A stretch of DNA of 64,000 bases from an uncultured Acetatifactor sp. (GCA_910579755.1 CAJTVB010000010.1:58431-122430), one strand, 5' to 3'; shown: positions 51,720-61,294, numbered from the stretch's first letter. A program made the numbers and translations. Notes: a model not told the origin generated them from the letters alone.

Positions 51720-52664
51720 ATGACAAAAGAGAGTGAAAAGATGGATAAGGGAATGGATAAAGCAGCGAATAAAACCACGGATAAGCGAAATCAGAGCCTG
51801 ATGCATTTGGTTCGCAGGGCCCATGGATTGGTGGAAAGCACGGATCTGGAGAAGCACAGGCAGTCCCAGGATCATTTAGGGGCCATATTGGGCAATGTCA
51901 GAGAGCTCAATTATCGACAGATCGATATAGACGGCATGTATGGCGAGTGGGTCAGCGTGAACCGTGCCCATATGAAAAAGTATGTGATTCTGCACTGCCA
52001 CGGAGGCGGCTATTCCACCGGAAGCAGTCTGTACGCCAGGACGCTGACCTCCAAGCTGGCGGCAGCCACATCCATGGACGTGCTTTGCTTCGATTATTCT
52101 CTGGCGCCGGAGCATCCTTATCCGGCGGCTGCGGAGGATGCCATGCGGGTCTGGAATTATCTGATGCTGCTGGGATATGGGGCAAGGGATGTGATTTTGT
52201 CGGGAGATTCTGCGGGAGGGAATCTGGCGTTGTCCCTGGTGCTGAAGCTCAAGAGCCAGGAGAGACTGCTGCCCAGAGGGCTGGTATTGATGTCCCCCTG
52301 GACGGATCTGACCTCCTCGGGGGAATCCTTTGTCTCCAAGGCGGAGCTGGACCCGGTGCTGAATCGGGAGTATATTGACAGGATGGTAAACGCATACTGC
52401 CCCTGCAAGGACAGAAAGGATCCCTTTGTGTCGCCGCTGTTTGGGGACTTTTACGGATTTCCTCCCGTATATATTCAGGCGGGAGAGAACGAGATCCTTC
52501 TCAGCGATTCTCTGCGGCTCCATCAGGCGCTGGTAGAAGCCAATGTGTCGGTAAAAATGGATGTGTATCCGGGAATGTGGCATGTTTTTCAGATGTCTCC
52601 CATGAAGGCTGCCAGGAACGCTATGGAGAAAAATGCGGAGTTTATCTTTGATATTTGCCGCTGA
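51720..52664 (+). CDS. Alpha/beta hydrolase, hormone-sensitive lipase family
   Basis: 314-residue esterase. Oxyanion motif CHGGGYSTGSS (about residues 92-102), nucleophile GDSAGG (about 162-167), Asp in DPVLNREYID and DPFVSPL region, His in GMWHVFQM. Start is uncertain: ATG 51720 or 51741 (both with weak ribosome binding sites), giving an N-terminal Lys/Asp-rich stretch. Cytoplasmic; hydrolyses short-chain esters. It shares the operon with the acyltransferase at 49616. Confidence 0.85.
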   Translation: MTKESEKMDKGMDKAANKTTDKRNQSLMHLVRRAHGLVESTDLEKHRQSQDHLGAILGNVRELNYRQIDIDGMYGEWVSVNRAHMKKYVILHCHGGGYSTGSSLYARTLTSKLAAATSMDVLCFDYSLAPEHPYPAAAEDAMRVWNYLMLLGYGARDVILSGDSAGGNLALSLVLKLKSQERLLPRGLVLMSPWTDLTSSGESFVSKAELDPVLNREYIDRMVNAYCPCKDRKDPFVSPLFGDFYGFPPVYIQAGENEILLSDSLRLHQALVEANVSVKMDVYPGMWHVFQMSPMKAARNAMEKNAEFIFDICR

Positions 52665-52799
52665 TCACATGAAAAAGAGGATGGAAAAAAGAAATTCACC
52701 TTTCGGAAAGAAAGGAATTTTGTGCTGAGCGCAGAATATTAATATTAGGAGAATGAGTTTACTTCAGATGTATCCCGGGAGGAGGCAGGGAGTATAACT

Positions 52800-53804
52800 A
52801 TGACGATCAGAGAAAGCTTGGAACAAAGAGAAAAGGAGTATTTGAGTCCGTACGCTTCCCTCAGCATGGAGTCTAAGGGCAGGCTGAAGCCGGAGGTGGA
52901 ATGTGATATCCGCCCGGCTTTTCAACGGGACAGAGATAAGATCCTTCACTGCAAGGCTTTCCGCAGGCTGAAGGACAAGACCCAGGTGTTTTTGTCTCCG
53001 GAGGGAGACCATTACCGCACCCGGCTGACTCATACGCTGGAGGTGTCTCAGAATGCCCGGACCATTGCCAAGGCTCTGAAGCTGAACGAGGATCTGGTGG
53101 AGGCCATTGCCCTGGGCCATGATCTGGGGCATACGCCTTTTGGTCATGCGGGGGAGCGGGCGCTGAACAGGGTCTGTCCCATAGGCTTCGAACACAGTCA
53201 GCAGAGCGTCAGGACGGTGGACAGGCTGGAGAGGCACGGCCATGGGCTGAATCTGACCTTTGAGGTCAGGGACGGCATCCTGAATCATCAGACCATCGGG
53301 AAGCCCCACACCCTGGAGGGCAAGGTGGTGAGGCTTTCGGATAAGATATCCTATATCCATCACGATATGGATGATGCGGTGAGGGCGGGGATTCTGAGAG
53401 AGTGTGATGTGCCGAAGGAAATCCGTGATGTGATCGGCTGTACGCCCAGCCAGCGCCTGGATCATTTTGTTCATGATATAGTGACAAACAGCATGGGGAA
53501 AAACGATATCTGCATGTCGGAGGCCATTGCCGGAGCTATGAAGCAAATGCGGCAGTTCATGTTTGAGAATGTGTATGTAAATCCCGTGGCCAAAAGCGAG
53601 GAGAAAAAGGCCGAGGAACTGATGGAAACGCTGTACCGGCATTTTATGAAAAATATCAACGATATGCCGGAGGAGTTTTTGAACCTGCTGTCGGAGGGCG
53701 AGCCCAGAGAACAGGTGGTATGCGATTATGTGGGCGCCATGACGGACCGGTTCGCCGTGGCGATTTATGAGAGGATATACATACCCAGATCATGGGCCAT
53801 ATAG
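52800..53804 (+). CDS. dgt: Deoxyguanosinetriphosphate triphosphohydrolase-like protein
   Basis: 334-residue HD-domain phosphohydrolase. GGAGG lies upstream (GGGAGGAGGCAGGGAG) of ATG 52800. HD ligands: RLTHTLEVSQNA (His), ALGHDLGHTPFGHAG (His-Asp), and a later Asp in RLSDKISYIHHDMDDA. Located directly before dnaG and rpoD, as in many Clostridia, where the operon links nucleotide control, replication and transcription. Confidence 0.92.
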   Translation: MTIRESLEQREKEYLSPYASLSMESKGRLKPEVECDIRPAFQRDRDKILHCKAFRRLKDKTQVFLSPEGDHYRTRLTHTLEVSQNARTIAKALKLNEDLVEAIALGHDLGHTPFGHAGERALNRVCPIGFEHSQQSVRTVDRLERHGHGLNLTFEVRDGILNHQTIGKPHTLEGKVVRLSDKISYIHHDMDDAVRAGILRECDVPKEIRDVIGCTPSQRLDHFVHDIVTNSMGKNDICMSEAIAGAMKQMRQFMFENVYVNPVAKSEEKKAEELMETLYRHFMKNINDMPEEFLNLLSEGEPREQVVCDYVGAMTDRFAVAIYERIYIPRSWAI

Positions 53805-53875
53805 CGCGCCGGCACGGCTTTTTAGGCCGCCGGGGAACGGCGGAGGTTTGGGGATGAGCCGAAAGTGAGGTATGG

Positions 53876-55648
53876 ATGTACTATCCGGAAGAGCTCGTAG
53901 AAGAGATCAGACTGAAAAATGATATAGTGGATGTGGTCTCGGGATATGTAAAGCTTCAGAAAAAAGGGGGCAACCATTGGGGCTGCTGTCCCTTTCATAA
54001 CGAGAAGACACCTTCCTTTGCGGTGAACGGTGCAAAACAGATGTATCACTGTTTCGGCTGCGGGGCAGGAGGAAATGTATATACTTTTGTGATGAATTAT
54101 GAGAATTACTCCTTTCCCGAGGCGGTGAAGCTGCTGGCGGACCGGGCCGGCGTAGCGCTGCCGGAGATAGAGTACAACGAGGAGGTCAGAAGGCGGGAAG
54201 GAAAACGAGCCAGGCTTCTGGAGGTCAATAAGGAGGCGGCAAAGTTTTTCTATTTCCAGCTCCGCAGCCCCAGAGGCGAAAAAGGGCGGGAATATCTGGA
54301 AAAGCGGGAGCTGTCCCATGAGACCATTCATCAATTTGGCCTGGGCTATGCGGGGAAAAACGGGGCCGAGCTGGTACAGTACCTGCGAAGCAAGGGATTT
54401 TCGGACGAGCTGATCCGGGAGGCAGGGCTGGCCTCTGTCTCCGAGAAGTACGGGCTTGTCAGCCAGTTCTGGAACAGGGTCATGTACCCCATTCAGGATC
54501 TGAACCACCGGGTGATCGGCTTCGGGGGCCGTGTTATGGGAGACGGTGAGCCCAAGTATCTGAATTCTCCGGAGACGCCGGTGTTTGACAAAAGAAGAAA
54601 TCTGTACGGGCTGAATTTTGCCAGGACAGCCAGATGCGGAAATATTATTCTGTGCGAGGGCTATATGGATGTAATTTCCATGCATCAGGCAGGCTTCCGA
54701 CAGGCGGTGGCTTCTCTGGGAACGGCCTTTACCTCAGAGCAGGCGGTGCTCCTTAAGCGCTATACGGATAACGTTCTGCTGGCTTACGACAGCGACGGCG
54801 CCGGCGTGAAGGCGGCTCTGCGGGGAATCGGAATCCTGCGGGAGGCAGGGCTTACGGGCCGGGTTATCAACATGCAGCCCTATAAGGATCCCGACGAATT
54901 TATGAAGGCTCTTGGTAAGGAAGCCTTTCAGGAGCGCATCGATCAGGCGGAAAACAGCTTTTTCTTTGAAATCCGGATACTGGAGGGCCAGTTCGACATG
55001 GCAGATCCGGAATCCAAGACCAGGTTCCACCGGGAGATCGCCCGGAAGCTTTGCGAGTTTTCCGAGGAGCTGGAGAGGGAAAATTATCTGCAGGCGGTGG
55101 CGGAGAAATATCTTATCGGGATAGAACAGCTCCGCAGGCTGGTGACCGGCTATGCCGCCCAGACCGGGCTGGCAAAACCCCTGGCGCAGCGGCCCAGATC
55201 GGGAACCAGAAAAAAGGACCCGGAGGAAAAGGGAAAGAAGCCTCAGAGGCTGTTGCTTACATGGCTGACGGACGAGCCCGGGCTTTATGAAAAAATAAAA
55301 AAATATATTTCCGGAGCGGATTTTACGGAGGAGCTTTACCGCAAGGTGGCAGAGCGCCTGTTTCAGGATCTGGAGGAGGGAAATTATAACCCGGCCGCAG
55401 TGATCAGCATGTTTGAGGACGGGGAGGAGCAGCAGCAGGCAGCGGCGCTGTTTCATTCCAAGCTTCCCGAGTTGAACACGAAGCAGGAGCGGGAAAAGGC
55501 TTTTCACGATATCCTCCTGGCGGTGAAAAAAAACAGCTATGAATATTTTTCCGCCAGGCTGGGAACAGACATAAATGCCCTGAATCAGGTGATACAGGGC
55601 AAGAAAGCGCTGGAAGAGCTTGCAAAAGCGCATATTTCACTGGAATAA
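53876..55648 (+). CDS. dnaG: DNA primase
   Basis: 590 residues. GTGAGGT precedes ATG 53876. Zinc-binding domain CCPFHNEKTPSF / MYHCFGCGAGGNVYTF (Cys38, His41, Cys59, Cys62); DnaG N-terminal core; Toprim domain with ILCEGYMDVISMHQAGF (catalytic Glu) and LLAYDSDGAGVKAAL (DxDGxG, Asp pair). A C-terminal helicase-interacting region follows from about 430. It makes RNA primers for replication. Operon: dgt, dnaG, rpoD, trmK. Confidence 0.97.
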   Translation: MYYPEELVEEIRLKNDIVDVVSGYVKLQKKGGNHWGCCPFHNEKTPSFAVNGAKQMYHCFGCGAGGNVYTFVMNYENYSFPEAVKLLADRAGVALPEIEYNEEVRRREGKRARLLEVNKEAAKFFYFQLRSPRGEKGREYLEKRELSHETIHQFGLGYAGKNGAELVQYLRSKGFSDELIREAGLASVSEKYGLVSQFWNRVMYPIQDLNHRVIGFGGRVMGDGEPKYLNSPETPVFDKRRNLYGLNFARTARCGNIILCEGYMDVISMHQAGFRQAVASLGTAFTSEQAVLLKRYTDNVLLAYDSDGAGVKAALRGIGILREAGLTGRVINMQPYKDPDEFMKALGKEAFQERIDQAENSFFFEIRILEGQFDMADPESKTRFHREIARKLCEFSEELERENYLQAVAEKYLIGIEQLRRLVTGYAAQTGLAKPLAQRPRSGTRKKDPEEKGKKPQRLLLTWLTDEPGLYEKIKKYISGADFTEELYRKVAERLFQDLEEGNYNPAAVISMFEDGEEQQQAAALFHSKLPELNTKQEREKAFHDILLAVKKNSYEYFSARLGTDINALNQVIQGKKALEELAKAHISLE

Positions 55649-55715
55649 GGATATGATTTACTTGGACAGAGGTATATCACAGGGGATTCCCCCGGGGAAG
55701 GATGGAATTATTACG

Positions 55716-56828
55716 ATGGATGAAAATACACAGGCAAGGTTTGACGAAAAGGTAAAAGAGCTGTTAGCGGTTGCAAAGAAAAAGAAGAATGTTCTGGAAT
55801 ACCAGGAGATCAGTGAATTTTTCGCGGACATGCCTTTGGAGGAGGAACAGTTCGAGAAGATTCTGGAGGTTTTGGACCAGAATAATGTGGACGTGCTGCG
55901 TATCACGGAGGACGACGACGTGGACACCGAGGAAATCATCCTTACAGAAGAGGATGAGGTGGACGTGGAAAATCTGGATCTGTCCATTCCCGACGGCATC
56001 AGCATCGAGGATCCTGTGCGCATGTATCTCAAGGAAATCGGAAAGGTGCCGCTGCTTTCCGCAGAGGAAGAGATTGAGCTGGCAAAGCGGATGGAGCTTG
56101 GGGACGAGGAGGCGAAAAAGCGCCTTGCGGAGGCAAACCTGCGTCTGGTGGTCAGCATCGCCAAGCGCTATGTGGGAAGAGGAATGCTGTTCCTGGATCT
56201 GATTCAGGAAGGAAATCTGGGACTGATCAAGGCGGTGGAGAAGTTTGACTATCGCAAGGGCTACAAGTTTTCCACCTATGCCACCTGGTGGATCCGCCAG
56301 GCTATTACCAGAGCCATTGCGGATCAGGCAAGAACCATTCGGATTCCTGTGCATATGGTGGAGACCATCAATAAGCTGATCCGCGTCAGCAGACAGCTGC
56401 TTCAGGAGCTGGGCAGAGAGCCTTCTCCCGAGGAGATCGCTGAGGAGATGCGGATGCCGGTGGACCGGGTGCGGGAAATTCTAAAGATCAGCCAGGAGCC
56501 GGTGTCGCTGGAGACGCCTATCGGCGAGGAGGAGGACAGCCATCTGGGAGATTTTATCCAGGACGACAACGTACCTGTTCCTGCGGATGCGGCAGCCTTT
56601 ACGCTTTTGAAGGAGCAGCTGGTGGAGGTGCTGGGCACTCTGACGGAACGGGAACAAAAGGTGCTGCGTCTGCGGTTTGGCCTGGATGACGGGCGGGCCC
56701 GGACCCTGGAGGAAGTGGGCAAGGAGTTTAATGTGACAAGAGAGCGGATCCGGCAGATCGAAGCAAAGGCTCTCCGTAAGCTGCGCCATCCCAGCCGCAG
56801 CAGGAAGCTGAAGGATTACCTGGATTGA
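55716..56828 (+). CDS. rpoD: Primary sigma factor (sigma-70/SigA)
   Basis: 370 residues from ATG 55716, preceded by GGAAGGATGGA at proper distance; the frame is open upstream to 55620 with a second possible ATG at 55653, but those codons overlap or abut dnaG. Region 1.2 to 2: SIPDGISIEDPVRMYLKEIG, YVGRGMLFLDLIQEGNLGL, TYATWWIRQAITRAIADQ; region 3: PVSLETPIGEEEDSHLGDFI; region 4: GRARTLEEVGKEFNVTRERI. Recognises the TTGACA/TATAAT promoters marked in this window. Confidence 0.97.
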   Translation: MDENTQARFDEKVKELLAVAKKKKNVLEYQEISEFFADMPLEEEQFEKILEVLDQNNVDVLRITEDDDVDTEEIILTEEDEVDVENLDLSIPDGISIEDPVRMYLKEIGKVPLLSAEEEIELAKRMELGDEEAKKRLAEANLRLVVSIAKRYVGRGMLFLDLIQEGNLGLIKAVEKFDYRKGYKFSTYATWWIRQAITRAIADQARTIRIPVHMVETINKLIRVSRQLLQELGREPSPEEIAEEMRMPVDRVREILKISQEPVSLETPIGEEEDSHLGDFIQDDNVPVPADAAAFTLLKEQLVEVLGTLTEREQKVLRLRFGLDDGRARTLEEVGKEFNVTRERIRQIEAKALRKLRHPSRSRKLKDYLD

Positions 56829-57601
56829 TCCTTTCAAGGCGGCTTCAGATGCTTGCCCGCATGGTGACGCCCGGAAACAGGGTGGCTGATGTGGGCTGTG
56901 ATCATGGATTTCTGTCCATCTACCTGGTGCAGAACGGAATCAGTCCCCGGGCGCTGGCCATGGACGTGAGAAGGGGGCCTCTTGCGGCAGCCCGGGCACA
57001 TATAGATGAATGTGGGCTGGGAGCATACATAGACACCAGGCTGTCGGACGGACTGAGGGAATGCCGCCCGGGGGAGGCGGATACCGCGGTGATTGCCGGC
57101 ATGGGCGGTCCGCTGATGGAAAAAATACTGACAGAAAGCATGGAGGGGGCGGTGCAGCTGAAGGAGCTGATCCTTCAGCCCCAGTCGGAGTTGGGAAGGT
57201 TTCGGCGTTTTCTGAAAAGAAGCAGGTTTGTCATTTTAGACGAAGGAGCGGTATACGAGGAAGAAAAATATTATTTTGCCATGAAGGCAGTATTTCGGGA
57301 ATGTGTGACAAAGGAGTGTGACCCGGGCGGGGAAGCTCTGCAGAAGGCAGAAAATGGCAGGGCGTTGGGAGAATTCTGCAAAGAGGAGTTCGGTCCCCTG
57401 CTGTTGGCCAGACGGGATCCGGTACTGAGGCAGTTTCTCTGCTTTCGGAAGGGAGTGTTGGAGGAACTGGCGGAAAAGTTGTCAGCGGAGCCTTCGGAGC
57501 GGACAAGGGAGCGGCTTGGGGAGATTCAGGAAGAATTGCGGATTATTGAGTCGGCACAGGAGTATTATAGAGAAGCAGGGCAGCAAGGGAAAAGAGAATA
57601 G
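56825..57601 (+). CDS. trmK: tRNA (adenine-22-N1)-methyltransferase
   Basis: 258 residues. The likely start is TTG 56825, overlapping the rpoD stop by 4 bp, since MILSRRLQMLARMV matches the family's opening (LSKRLxxVA); ATG 56849 is the next choice. SAM motif VADVGCDHGFLSIYL, then AMDVRRGPLAAARAHI, and VIAGMGGPLMEKIL. Methylates A22 in tRNA. Its last codons (QQGKRE) belong to the first unit of the 18-bp repeat array that continues downstream. Confidence 0.88.
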   Translation: MILSRRLQMLARMVTPGNRVADVGCDHGFLSIYLVQNGISPRALAMDVRRGPLAAARAHIDECGLGAYIDTRLSDGLRECRPGEADTAVIAGMGGPLMEKILTESMEGAVQLKELILQPQSELGRFRRFLKRSRFVILDEGAVYEEEKYYFAMKAVFRECVTKECDPGGEALQKAENGRALGEFCKEEFGPLLLARRDPVLRQFLCFRKGVLEELAEKLSAEPSERTRERLGEIQEELRIIESAQEYYREAGQQGKRE

Positions 57602-57706
57602 TAAGGGAAAAGTAAACAGCAAGAGAAAAGTGAACAGTAAGAAAAAGCAAATTGTAAGGAAAAAGCATATAGCAAGGGAATAGCAAACAGCAAAGGATAA
57701 GCAGGC
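57582..57706 (+). repeat. Degenerate 18-bp tandem repeat array, seven units
   Basis: Units start at 57582, 57600, 57618, 57636, 57654 (17 bp), 57671 and 57689. Consensus about AGCAAGGGAAAAGCAAAC; pairs of units differ at 2-6 positions. The first unit is inside trmK (stop TAG 57599-57601) and the rest is intergenic; no spacers, so it is not a CRISPR. Confidence 0.85.
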
Positions 57707-57725
57707 AGGAAAGGAGAGAGCGGCA

Positions 57726-59381
57726 ATGGTGACAATATCCATATACGGAGAAAAAAAGGAAGTGCCTCAGGGAACTACCTTTGAGCAGATCGCAGAGGAT
57801 TATCAGGAGAAATATGACGGCTTGATCGCTGTGGCGGCGGCCAACGGCAAGATCAGGGAGCTGTTTAAGAAGGTGACAAAGGACTGCCAGGTGGAATTTT
57901 TCACCTTGAGGGACGATGTGGGCCACAAGACCTATGTCAGGACGGCCACCATGCTGCTTCTGAAGGCGGTTTACGATGTGTTCGGAGCCGACGCCGCCCA
58001 GGAATGCCGTGTGGAATTTGCCATAGGGCATGGTTATTACATCAACCCTATTGGAAGGATTCCTTCTACGGAGGAAAATGCGGAAAGGATCCGGGCGCGG
58101 ATGAAGGAGCTTGTCTGTGCGAAGGTGCCTTTTCGGAAACGCTCTTATTCCCTGGAGGATGCCATGGAGCTGTTTGCAAAGCATGGTATGACAGATAAGG
58201 AAAAGCTGTTCCGTTACCGCATGAGCTCCACTGTGAATGTCTATGAGATTGAGGGCTATTACGATTATTACTACGGATATATGCTTCCTCACACCGGATA
58301 CGTGAAGTGGTTTGAGGTGATCCCCTATGAAGACGGTTTTATGCTGCTGCTGCCTCAGAAGAAGGATCCTACCACAGTAGAGCCCTTCCATGAGAGCAGG
58401 AAGCTGTTCGGAGCCCTGGAAAGCTCCGGAGACTGGGGTAGACGGGCCGGGATCGAGACCGTGGGAGACTTAAACGACCAGATATGCCGCGGCTCCCTGA
58501 GCGAGCTGATTTTAGTGCAGGAGGCTCAGCAGGAACGCCGGATCAGCGAGATCGCAAAGGATATTGCAGGACGGGAAAATGTGAAGTTTATTATGATTGC
58601 CGGACCTACCTCTTCCGGCAAGACCAGTTTTTCCCACCGGCTTTCCATTCAGCTGAGAACGCTGGGAAAGGTGCCCCATCCCATCGCACTTGATGACTAT
58701 TTTGTAGATAGAGAAAAAACCCCCAGGGACGAGAACGGAGATTATAACTTTGAATGTCTGGAGGCCATCGATGTGGAGGGCTTTAACCGGGATATGGTAA
58801 GGCTGCTGGCCGGGGAGAGGGTGGAGATTCCTTCCTTTAATTTTAAAACCGGCAAGAGAGAGTACCACGGAAATTATCAGCAGCTGAAGGAGGAGGATAT
58901 CCTGGTAATTGAGGGCATTCATGGACTGAATGAGAAAATGTCCTATGCTCTGCCGGGGGGAAGCAAGTATAAGATTTATATCAGCGCGCTTACGGCTCTG
59001 AACATAGATGCTCACAACAGGATTCCCACCACCGACGGCAGGCTTCTGCGCAGGATGGTGAGGGACGCTCGTACCAGAGGGACTGTCGCCCAGAGAACCA
59101 TTCAGATGTGGCCCTCCGTGAGAAGGGGCGAGGAGGAAAATATATTCCCCTTCCAGGAGGATGCGGATGCCATGTTCAATTCGGCTATGATCTACGAGCT
59201 GGCGGTGCTGAAGCCCTTTGCGGAGCCGTTGCTGTTTCAGATTCCCAAGGGATCGCCGGAGTATCATGAGGCCAAGAGGCTGCTGAAATTTTTAAATTAT
59301 TTTTTAAGTGTTCCCAGCGAGAGCCTGCCCAACAATTCCATCTGCAGGGAGTTTGTGGGAGGAAGCTGCTTTAACGTTTAA
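57726..59381 (+). CDS. Uridine kinase-like protein with TGS/ThrRS-like N-terminus
   Basis: 551 residues; AAAGGAGAGAG precedes ATG 57726. Residues 1-60 form a TGS-like ubiquitin-type fold (MVTISIYGEKKEVPQGTTFE), then a region resembling the second (SAD) domain of threonyl-tRNA synthetase (about 65-215, FAIGHGYYINPIGRIPSTEE), then a nucleoside kinase domain: Walker A IMIAGPTSSGKTSFSHRLSI (about 290-309), DDYFVDREKTPRDENGDY and LVIEGIHGLN. Such fusions are common in Clostridia as unclear uridine/cytidine kinases. Promoter probably upstream in trmK. Confidence 0.9.
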   Translation: MVTISIYGEKKEVPQGTTFEQIAEDYQEKYDGLIAVAAANGKIRELFKKVTKDCQVEFFTLRDDVGHKTYVRTATMLLLKAVYDVFGADAAQECRVEFAIGHGYYINPIGRIPSTEENAERIRARMKELVCAKVPFRKRSYSLEDAMELFAKHGMTDKEKLFRYRMSSTVNVYEIEGYYDYYYGYMLPHTGYVKWFEVIPYEDGFMLLLPQKKDPTTVEPFHESRKLFGALESSGDWGRRAGIETVGDLNDQICRGSLSELILVQEAQQERRISEIAKDIAGRENVKFIMIAGPTSSGKTSFSHRLSIQLRTLGKVPHPIALDDYFVDREKTPRDENGDYNFECLEAIDVEGFNRDMVRLLAGERVEIPSFNFKTGKREYHGNYQQLKEEDILVIEGIHGLNEKMSYALPGGSKYKIYISALTALNIDAHNRIPTTDGRLLRRMVRDARTRGTVAQRTIQMWPSVRRGEEENIFPFQEDADAMFNSAMIYELAVLKPFAEPLLFQIPKGSPEYHEAKRLLKFLNYFLSVPSESLPNNSICREFVGGSCFNV

Positions 59382-59390
59382 TTTTGAATG

Positions 59391-59435
59391 ATCCCGCAGA
59401 ACCTGGAAATGGGTGCTGCGGGATATGTGTTTTTA
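59391..59435 (+). terminator. Terminator after the uridine kinase-like gene
   Basis: ATCCCGCAG (59391-59399) pairs with CTGCGGGAT (59416-59424), followed by a T-rich tail. Confidence 0.75.
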
Positions 59436-59509
59436 TATTTTTGCGGTAACTCTATCCTGCAGGCGGCATATAATAAAGCAAAACCACATAGGATGATAGG
59501 TTATATATT

Positions 59510-60460
59510 ATGTATGCTGCGCTGCTTATCTTACTGATGCTTGCCCTTTTGGGTATGCTTTTCGGCCATTTCCGCAGGAAAAAGCTGATCTGTAAAATCC
59601 GGTGTATGGATAAAGACAGGAAGTGTTCCCTGCTGGAAGAGCTGGCCGAGCCCTTCGGGTACGTCTACCACTGCTGCTGCGGGTTTTTCTCATCCACCGT
59701 GGACGCCTGGCAGAAGGCTGCCGGCTACACATGGTTCTACGACTATATGGCTCCCCGCTTTCAGATGGTATTTGACGCTCTTCCGGTTTACTTTGATTAC
59801 CGGGGAAGAACGTGGCTGATCGAATTTTGGAAGGGCCAATACGGCATTAATACTGGTGCGGAGATTGGGATTTATCATGCCGACAGGCTGCTTACCAGGG
59901 CGGAATATCAGACTGCGCATTTCCAGGCCGCGGATGAGAACGAAATGCTGCCCTGTTCTCTGGAGCTGCACGAGGAGAATGGCGACTATGTCCAGCTCTC
60001 AGAGAGGCACTGGTGGCTGACCGCCTTTGTGCCGGGCGTATTTTCCCATCCTTCCCGGCTGTGTCTGAAGGTTGCGGTGAGTTTTGCCGACAGACAAATG
60101 CTGCAGGCCTTTTACCGCGGCCTGTGCGAGGCAGGCTATCCTGCGGAAATGATCACGGTTCAAAATCTTTGTCTGTCCTTTACCTTCCACCGGCCCCTGC
60201 CGGAGCACTACGGTCTGCTGACCCGGTTCCACAGATGGTTTTCTCAGTGTCTGAACCGGATAAACTGCCGTCTTTTCGTATGGGTTACCAGACCCTTTGA
60301 ATGTACGGAGGACCGGGTTCTGTTTCTTTACTACTATTTGCCATTCTGTTTCAGGAGGCTGATGCGTCTGCGCCGTTATCACAGGCGGTGTCATAAGAAG
60401 AGAGGCTGCCGGCGTCCCAAGTGCTGCCGCCGCGGCCTGCCCCGGCATGAAAAGCCATGA
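59510..60460 (+). CDS. DUF4474 domain protein, membrane-anchored
   Basis: 316 residues; ATG 59510 lies after a weak GATAGG. One N-terminal membrane segment (about 3-20) precedes a cytoplasmic or external domain with the DUF4474 pattern YFDYRGRTWLIEFWKGQYGI (about 95-114), INTGAEIGIYHAD and LSERHWWLTAFVPGVF. The C-terminal 40 residues are extraordinarily basic and Cys-rich (RLMRLRRYHRRCHKKRGCRR...). It overlaps the following metallophosphoesterase by 4 bp, so the two are coupled. Function unknown. Confidence 0.78.
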   Translation: MYAALLILLMLALLGMLFGHFRRKKLICKIRCMDKDRKCSLLEELAEPFGYVYHCCCGFFSSTVDAWQKAAGYTWFYDYMAPRFQMVFDALPVYFDYRGRTWLIEFWKGQYGINTGAEIGIYHADRLLTRAEYQTAHFQAADENEMLPCSLELHEENGDYVQLSERHWWLTAFVPGVFSHPSRLCLKVAVSFADRQMLQAFYRGLCEAGYPAEMITVQNLCLSFTFHRPLPEHYGLLTRFHRWFSQCLNRINCRLFVWVTRPFECTEDRVLFLYYYLPFCFRRLMRLRRYHRRCHKKRGCRRPKCCRRGLPRHEKP

Positions 60461-61287
60461 GTATTACAAGTCGTCTGGACCGTGCTTTTGCCCGGGCTCC
60501 TGTGCTGCCTCTTAACAGATGCTCCCGATATGTGCTGTTCAGCGACTGCCACAGGGGAGTGGGAACCTCCTCCGACAATTTTCTGAAAAACCAGCACCTG
60601 TATTATGCGGCACTGGAGCATTATTATCGGAATGGCTTCACCTATATTGAGCTGGGAGACGGAGAGGAATTATGGGAAAACCGAAAGCTCCGCAATATTG
60701 CCGAGATTCATGAGGACACTTATTGCATGTTCGCCCGGTTTGAACAAAGAGGCAGGCTGTATCTTCTCTATGGCAACCACAATATTGTGCGGAAGAAGAA
60801 CCCGGCTTTTCTGGAAGCTTTGATCCTGCAATCCGCATCCATGCCGGAGAAAACACTGTATCTGACCCACGGCCACCAGGCCAGCCTTTTGAACTCCACG
60901 TTCTGGCCCATAGCCCGGTTCCTGGTGCGCTATTTCTGGAGTCCGCTGGAGAATCTGGGATTTCTGGATCCCACCAGCGCGGCCAAGAATTATGAGGTAA
61001 AGGAAAAATGCGAGGAAAGCCTGCGCAGCTGGGCCGAAGCGCATCACCATATTTTGATCACAGGGCATACACACCGTCCTGTGCTTCCCGAGGAGCCTTC
61101 CTTCTATTATAATACGGGAAGCTGCGTCCATCCGCGCTGTATTACCTGTATTGAGATCCAGCGGGGAGAGCTGACTCTCGTGAAATGGACGATGAACGCC
61201 CGGGTTGACAGTACCCTGTATGTGGCAAGAGAAGTGATCTCCGGTCCGGTAAAATTGCTTGACAACGGGGAGAATCGCAGCTGCTAG
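60457..61287 (+). CDS. Calcineurin-like metallophosphoesterase
   Basis: 276 residues. Metal motifs FSDCHRGVG (Asp-x-His), YIELGDGEELW (GDxxE), LYGNHNIVRKK (GNHN), TLYLTHGHQ and ILITGHTHRP. This layout is close to UDP-2,3-diacylglucosamine pyrophosphatase-like or YfcE-like phosphoesterases, though lipid A is absent in Firmicutes. It overlaps the DUF4474 gene by 4 bp and probably acts with it at the membrane. Confidence 0.87.
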   Translation: MSITSRLDRAFARAPVLPLNRCSRYVLFSDCHRGVGTSSDNFLKNQHLYYAALEHYYRNGFTYIELGDGEELWENRKLRNIAEIHEDTYCMFARFEQRGRLYLLYGNHNIVRKKNPAFLEALILQSASMPEKTLYLTHGHQASLLNSTFWPIARFLVRYFWSPLENLGFLDPTSAAKNYEVKEKCEESLRSWAEAHHHILITGHTHRPVLPEEPSFYYNTGSCVHPRCITCIEIQRGELTLVKWTMNARVDSTLYVAREVISGPVKLLDNGENRSC

Positions 61288-61294
61288 TACAGAA

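Noticed and set aside
57582..57706. CRISPR-like array
   Set aside because: Units are directly adjacent with no unique spacers, so it is a tandem repeat.
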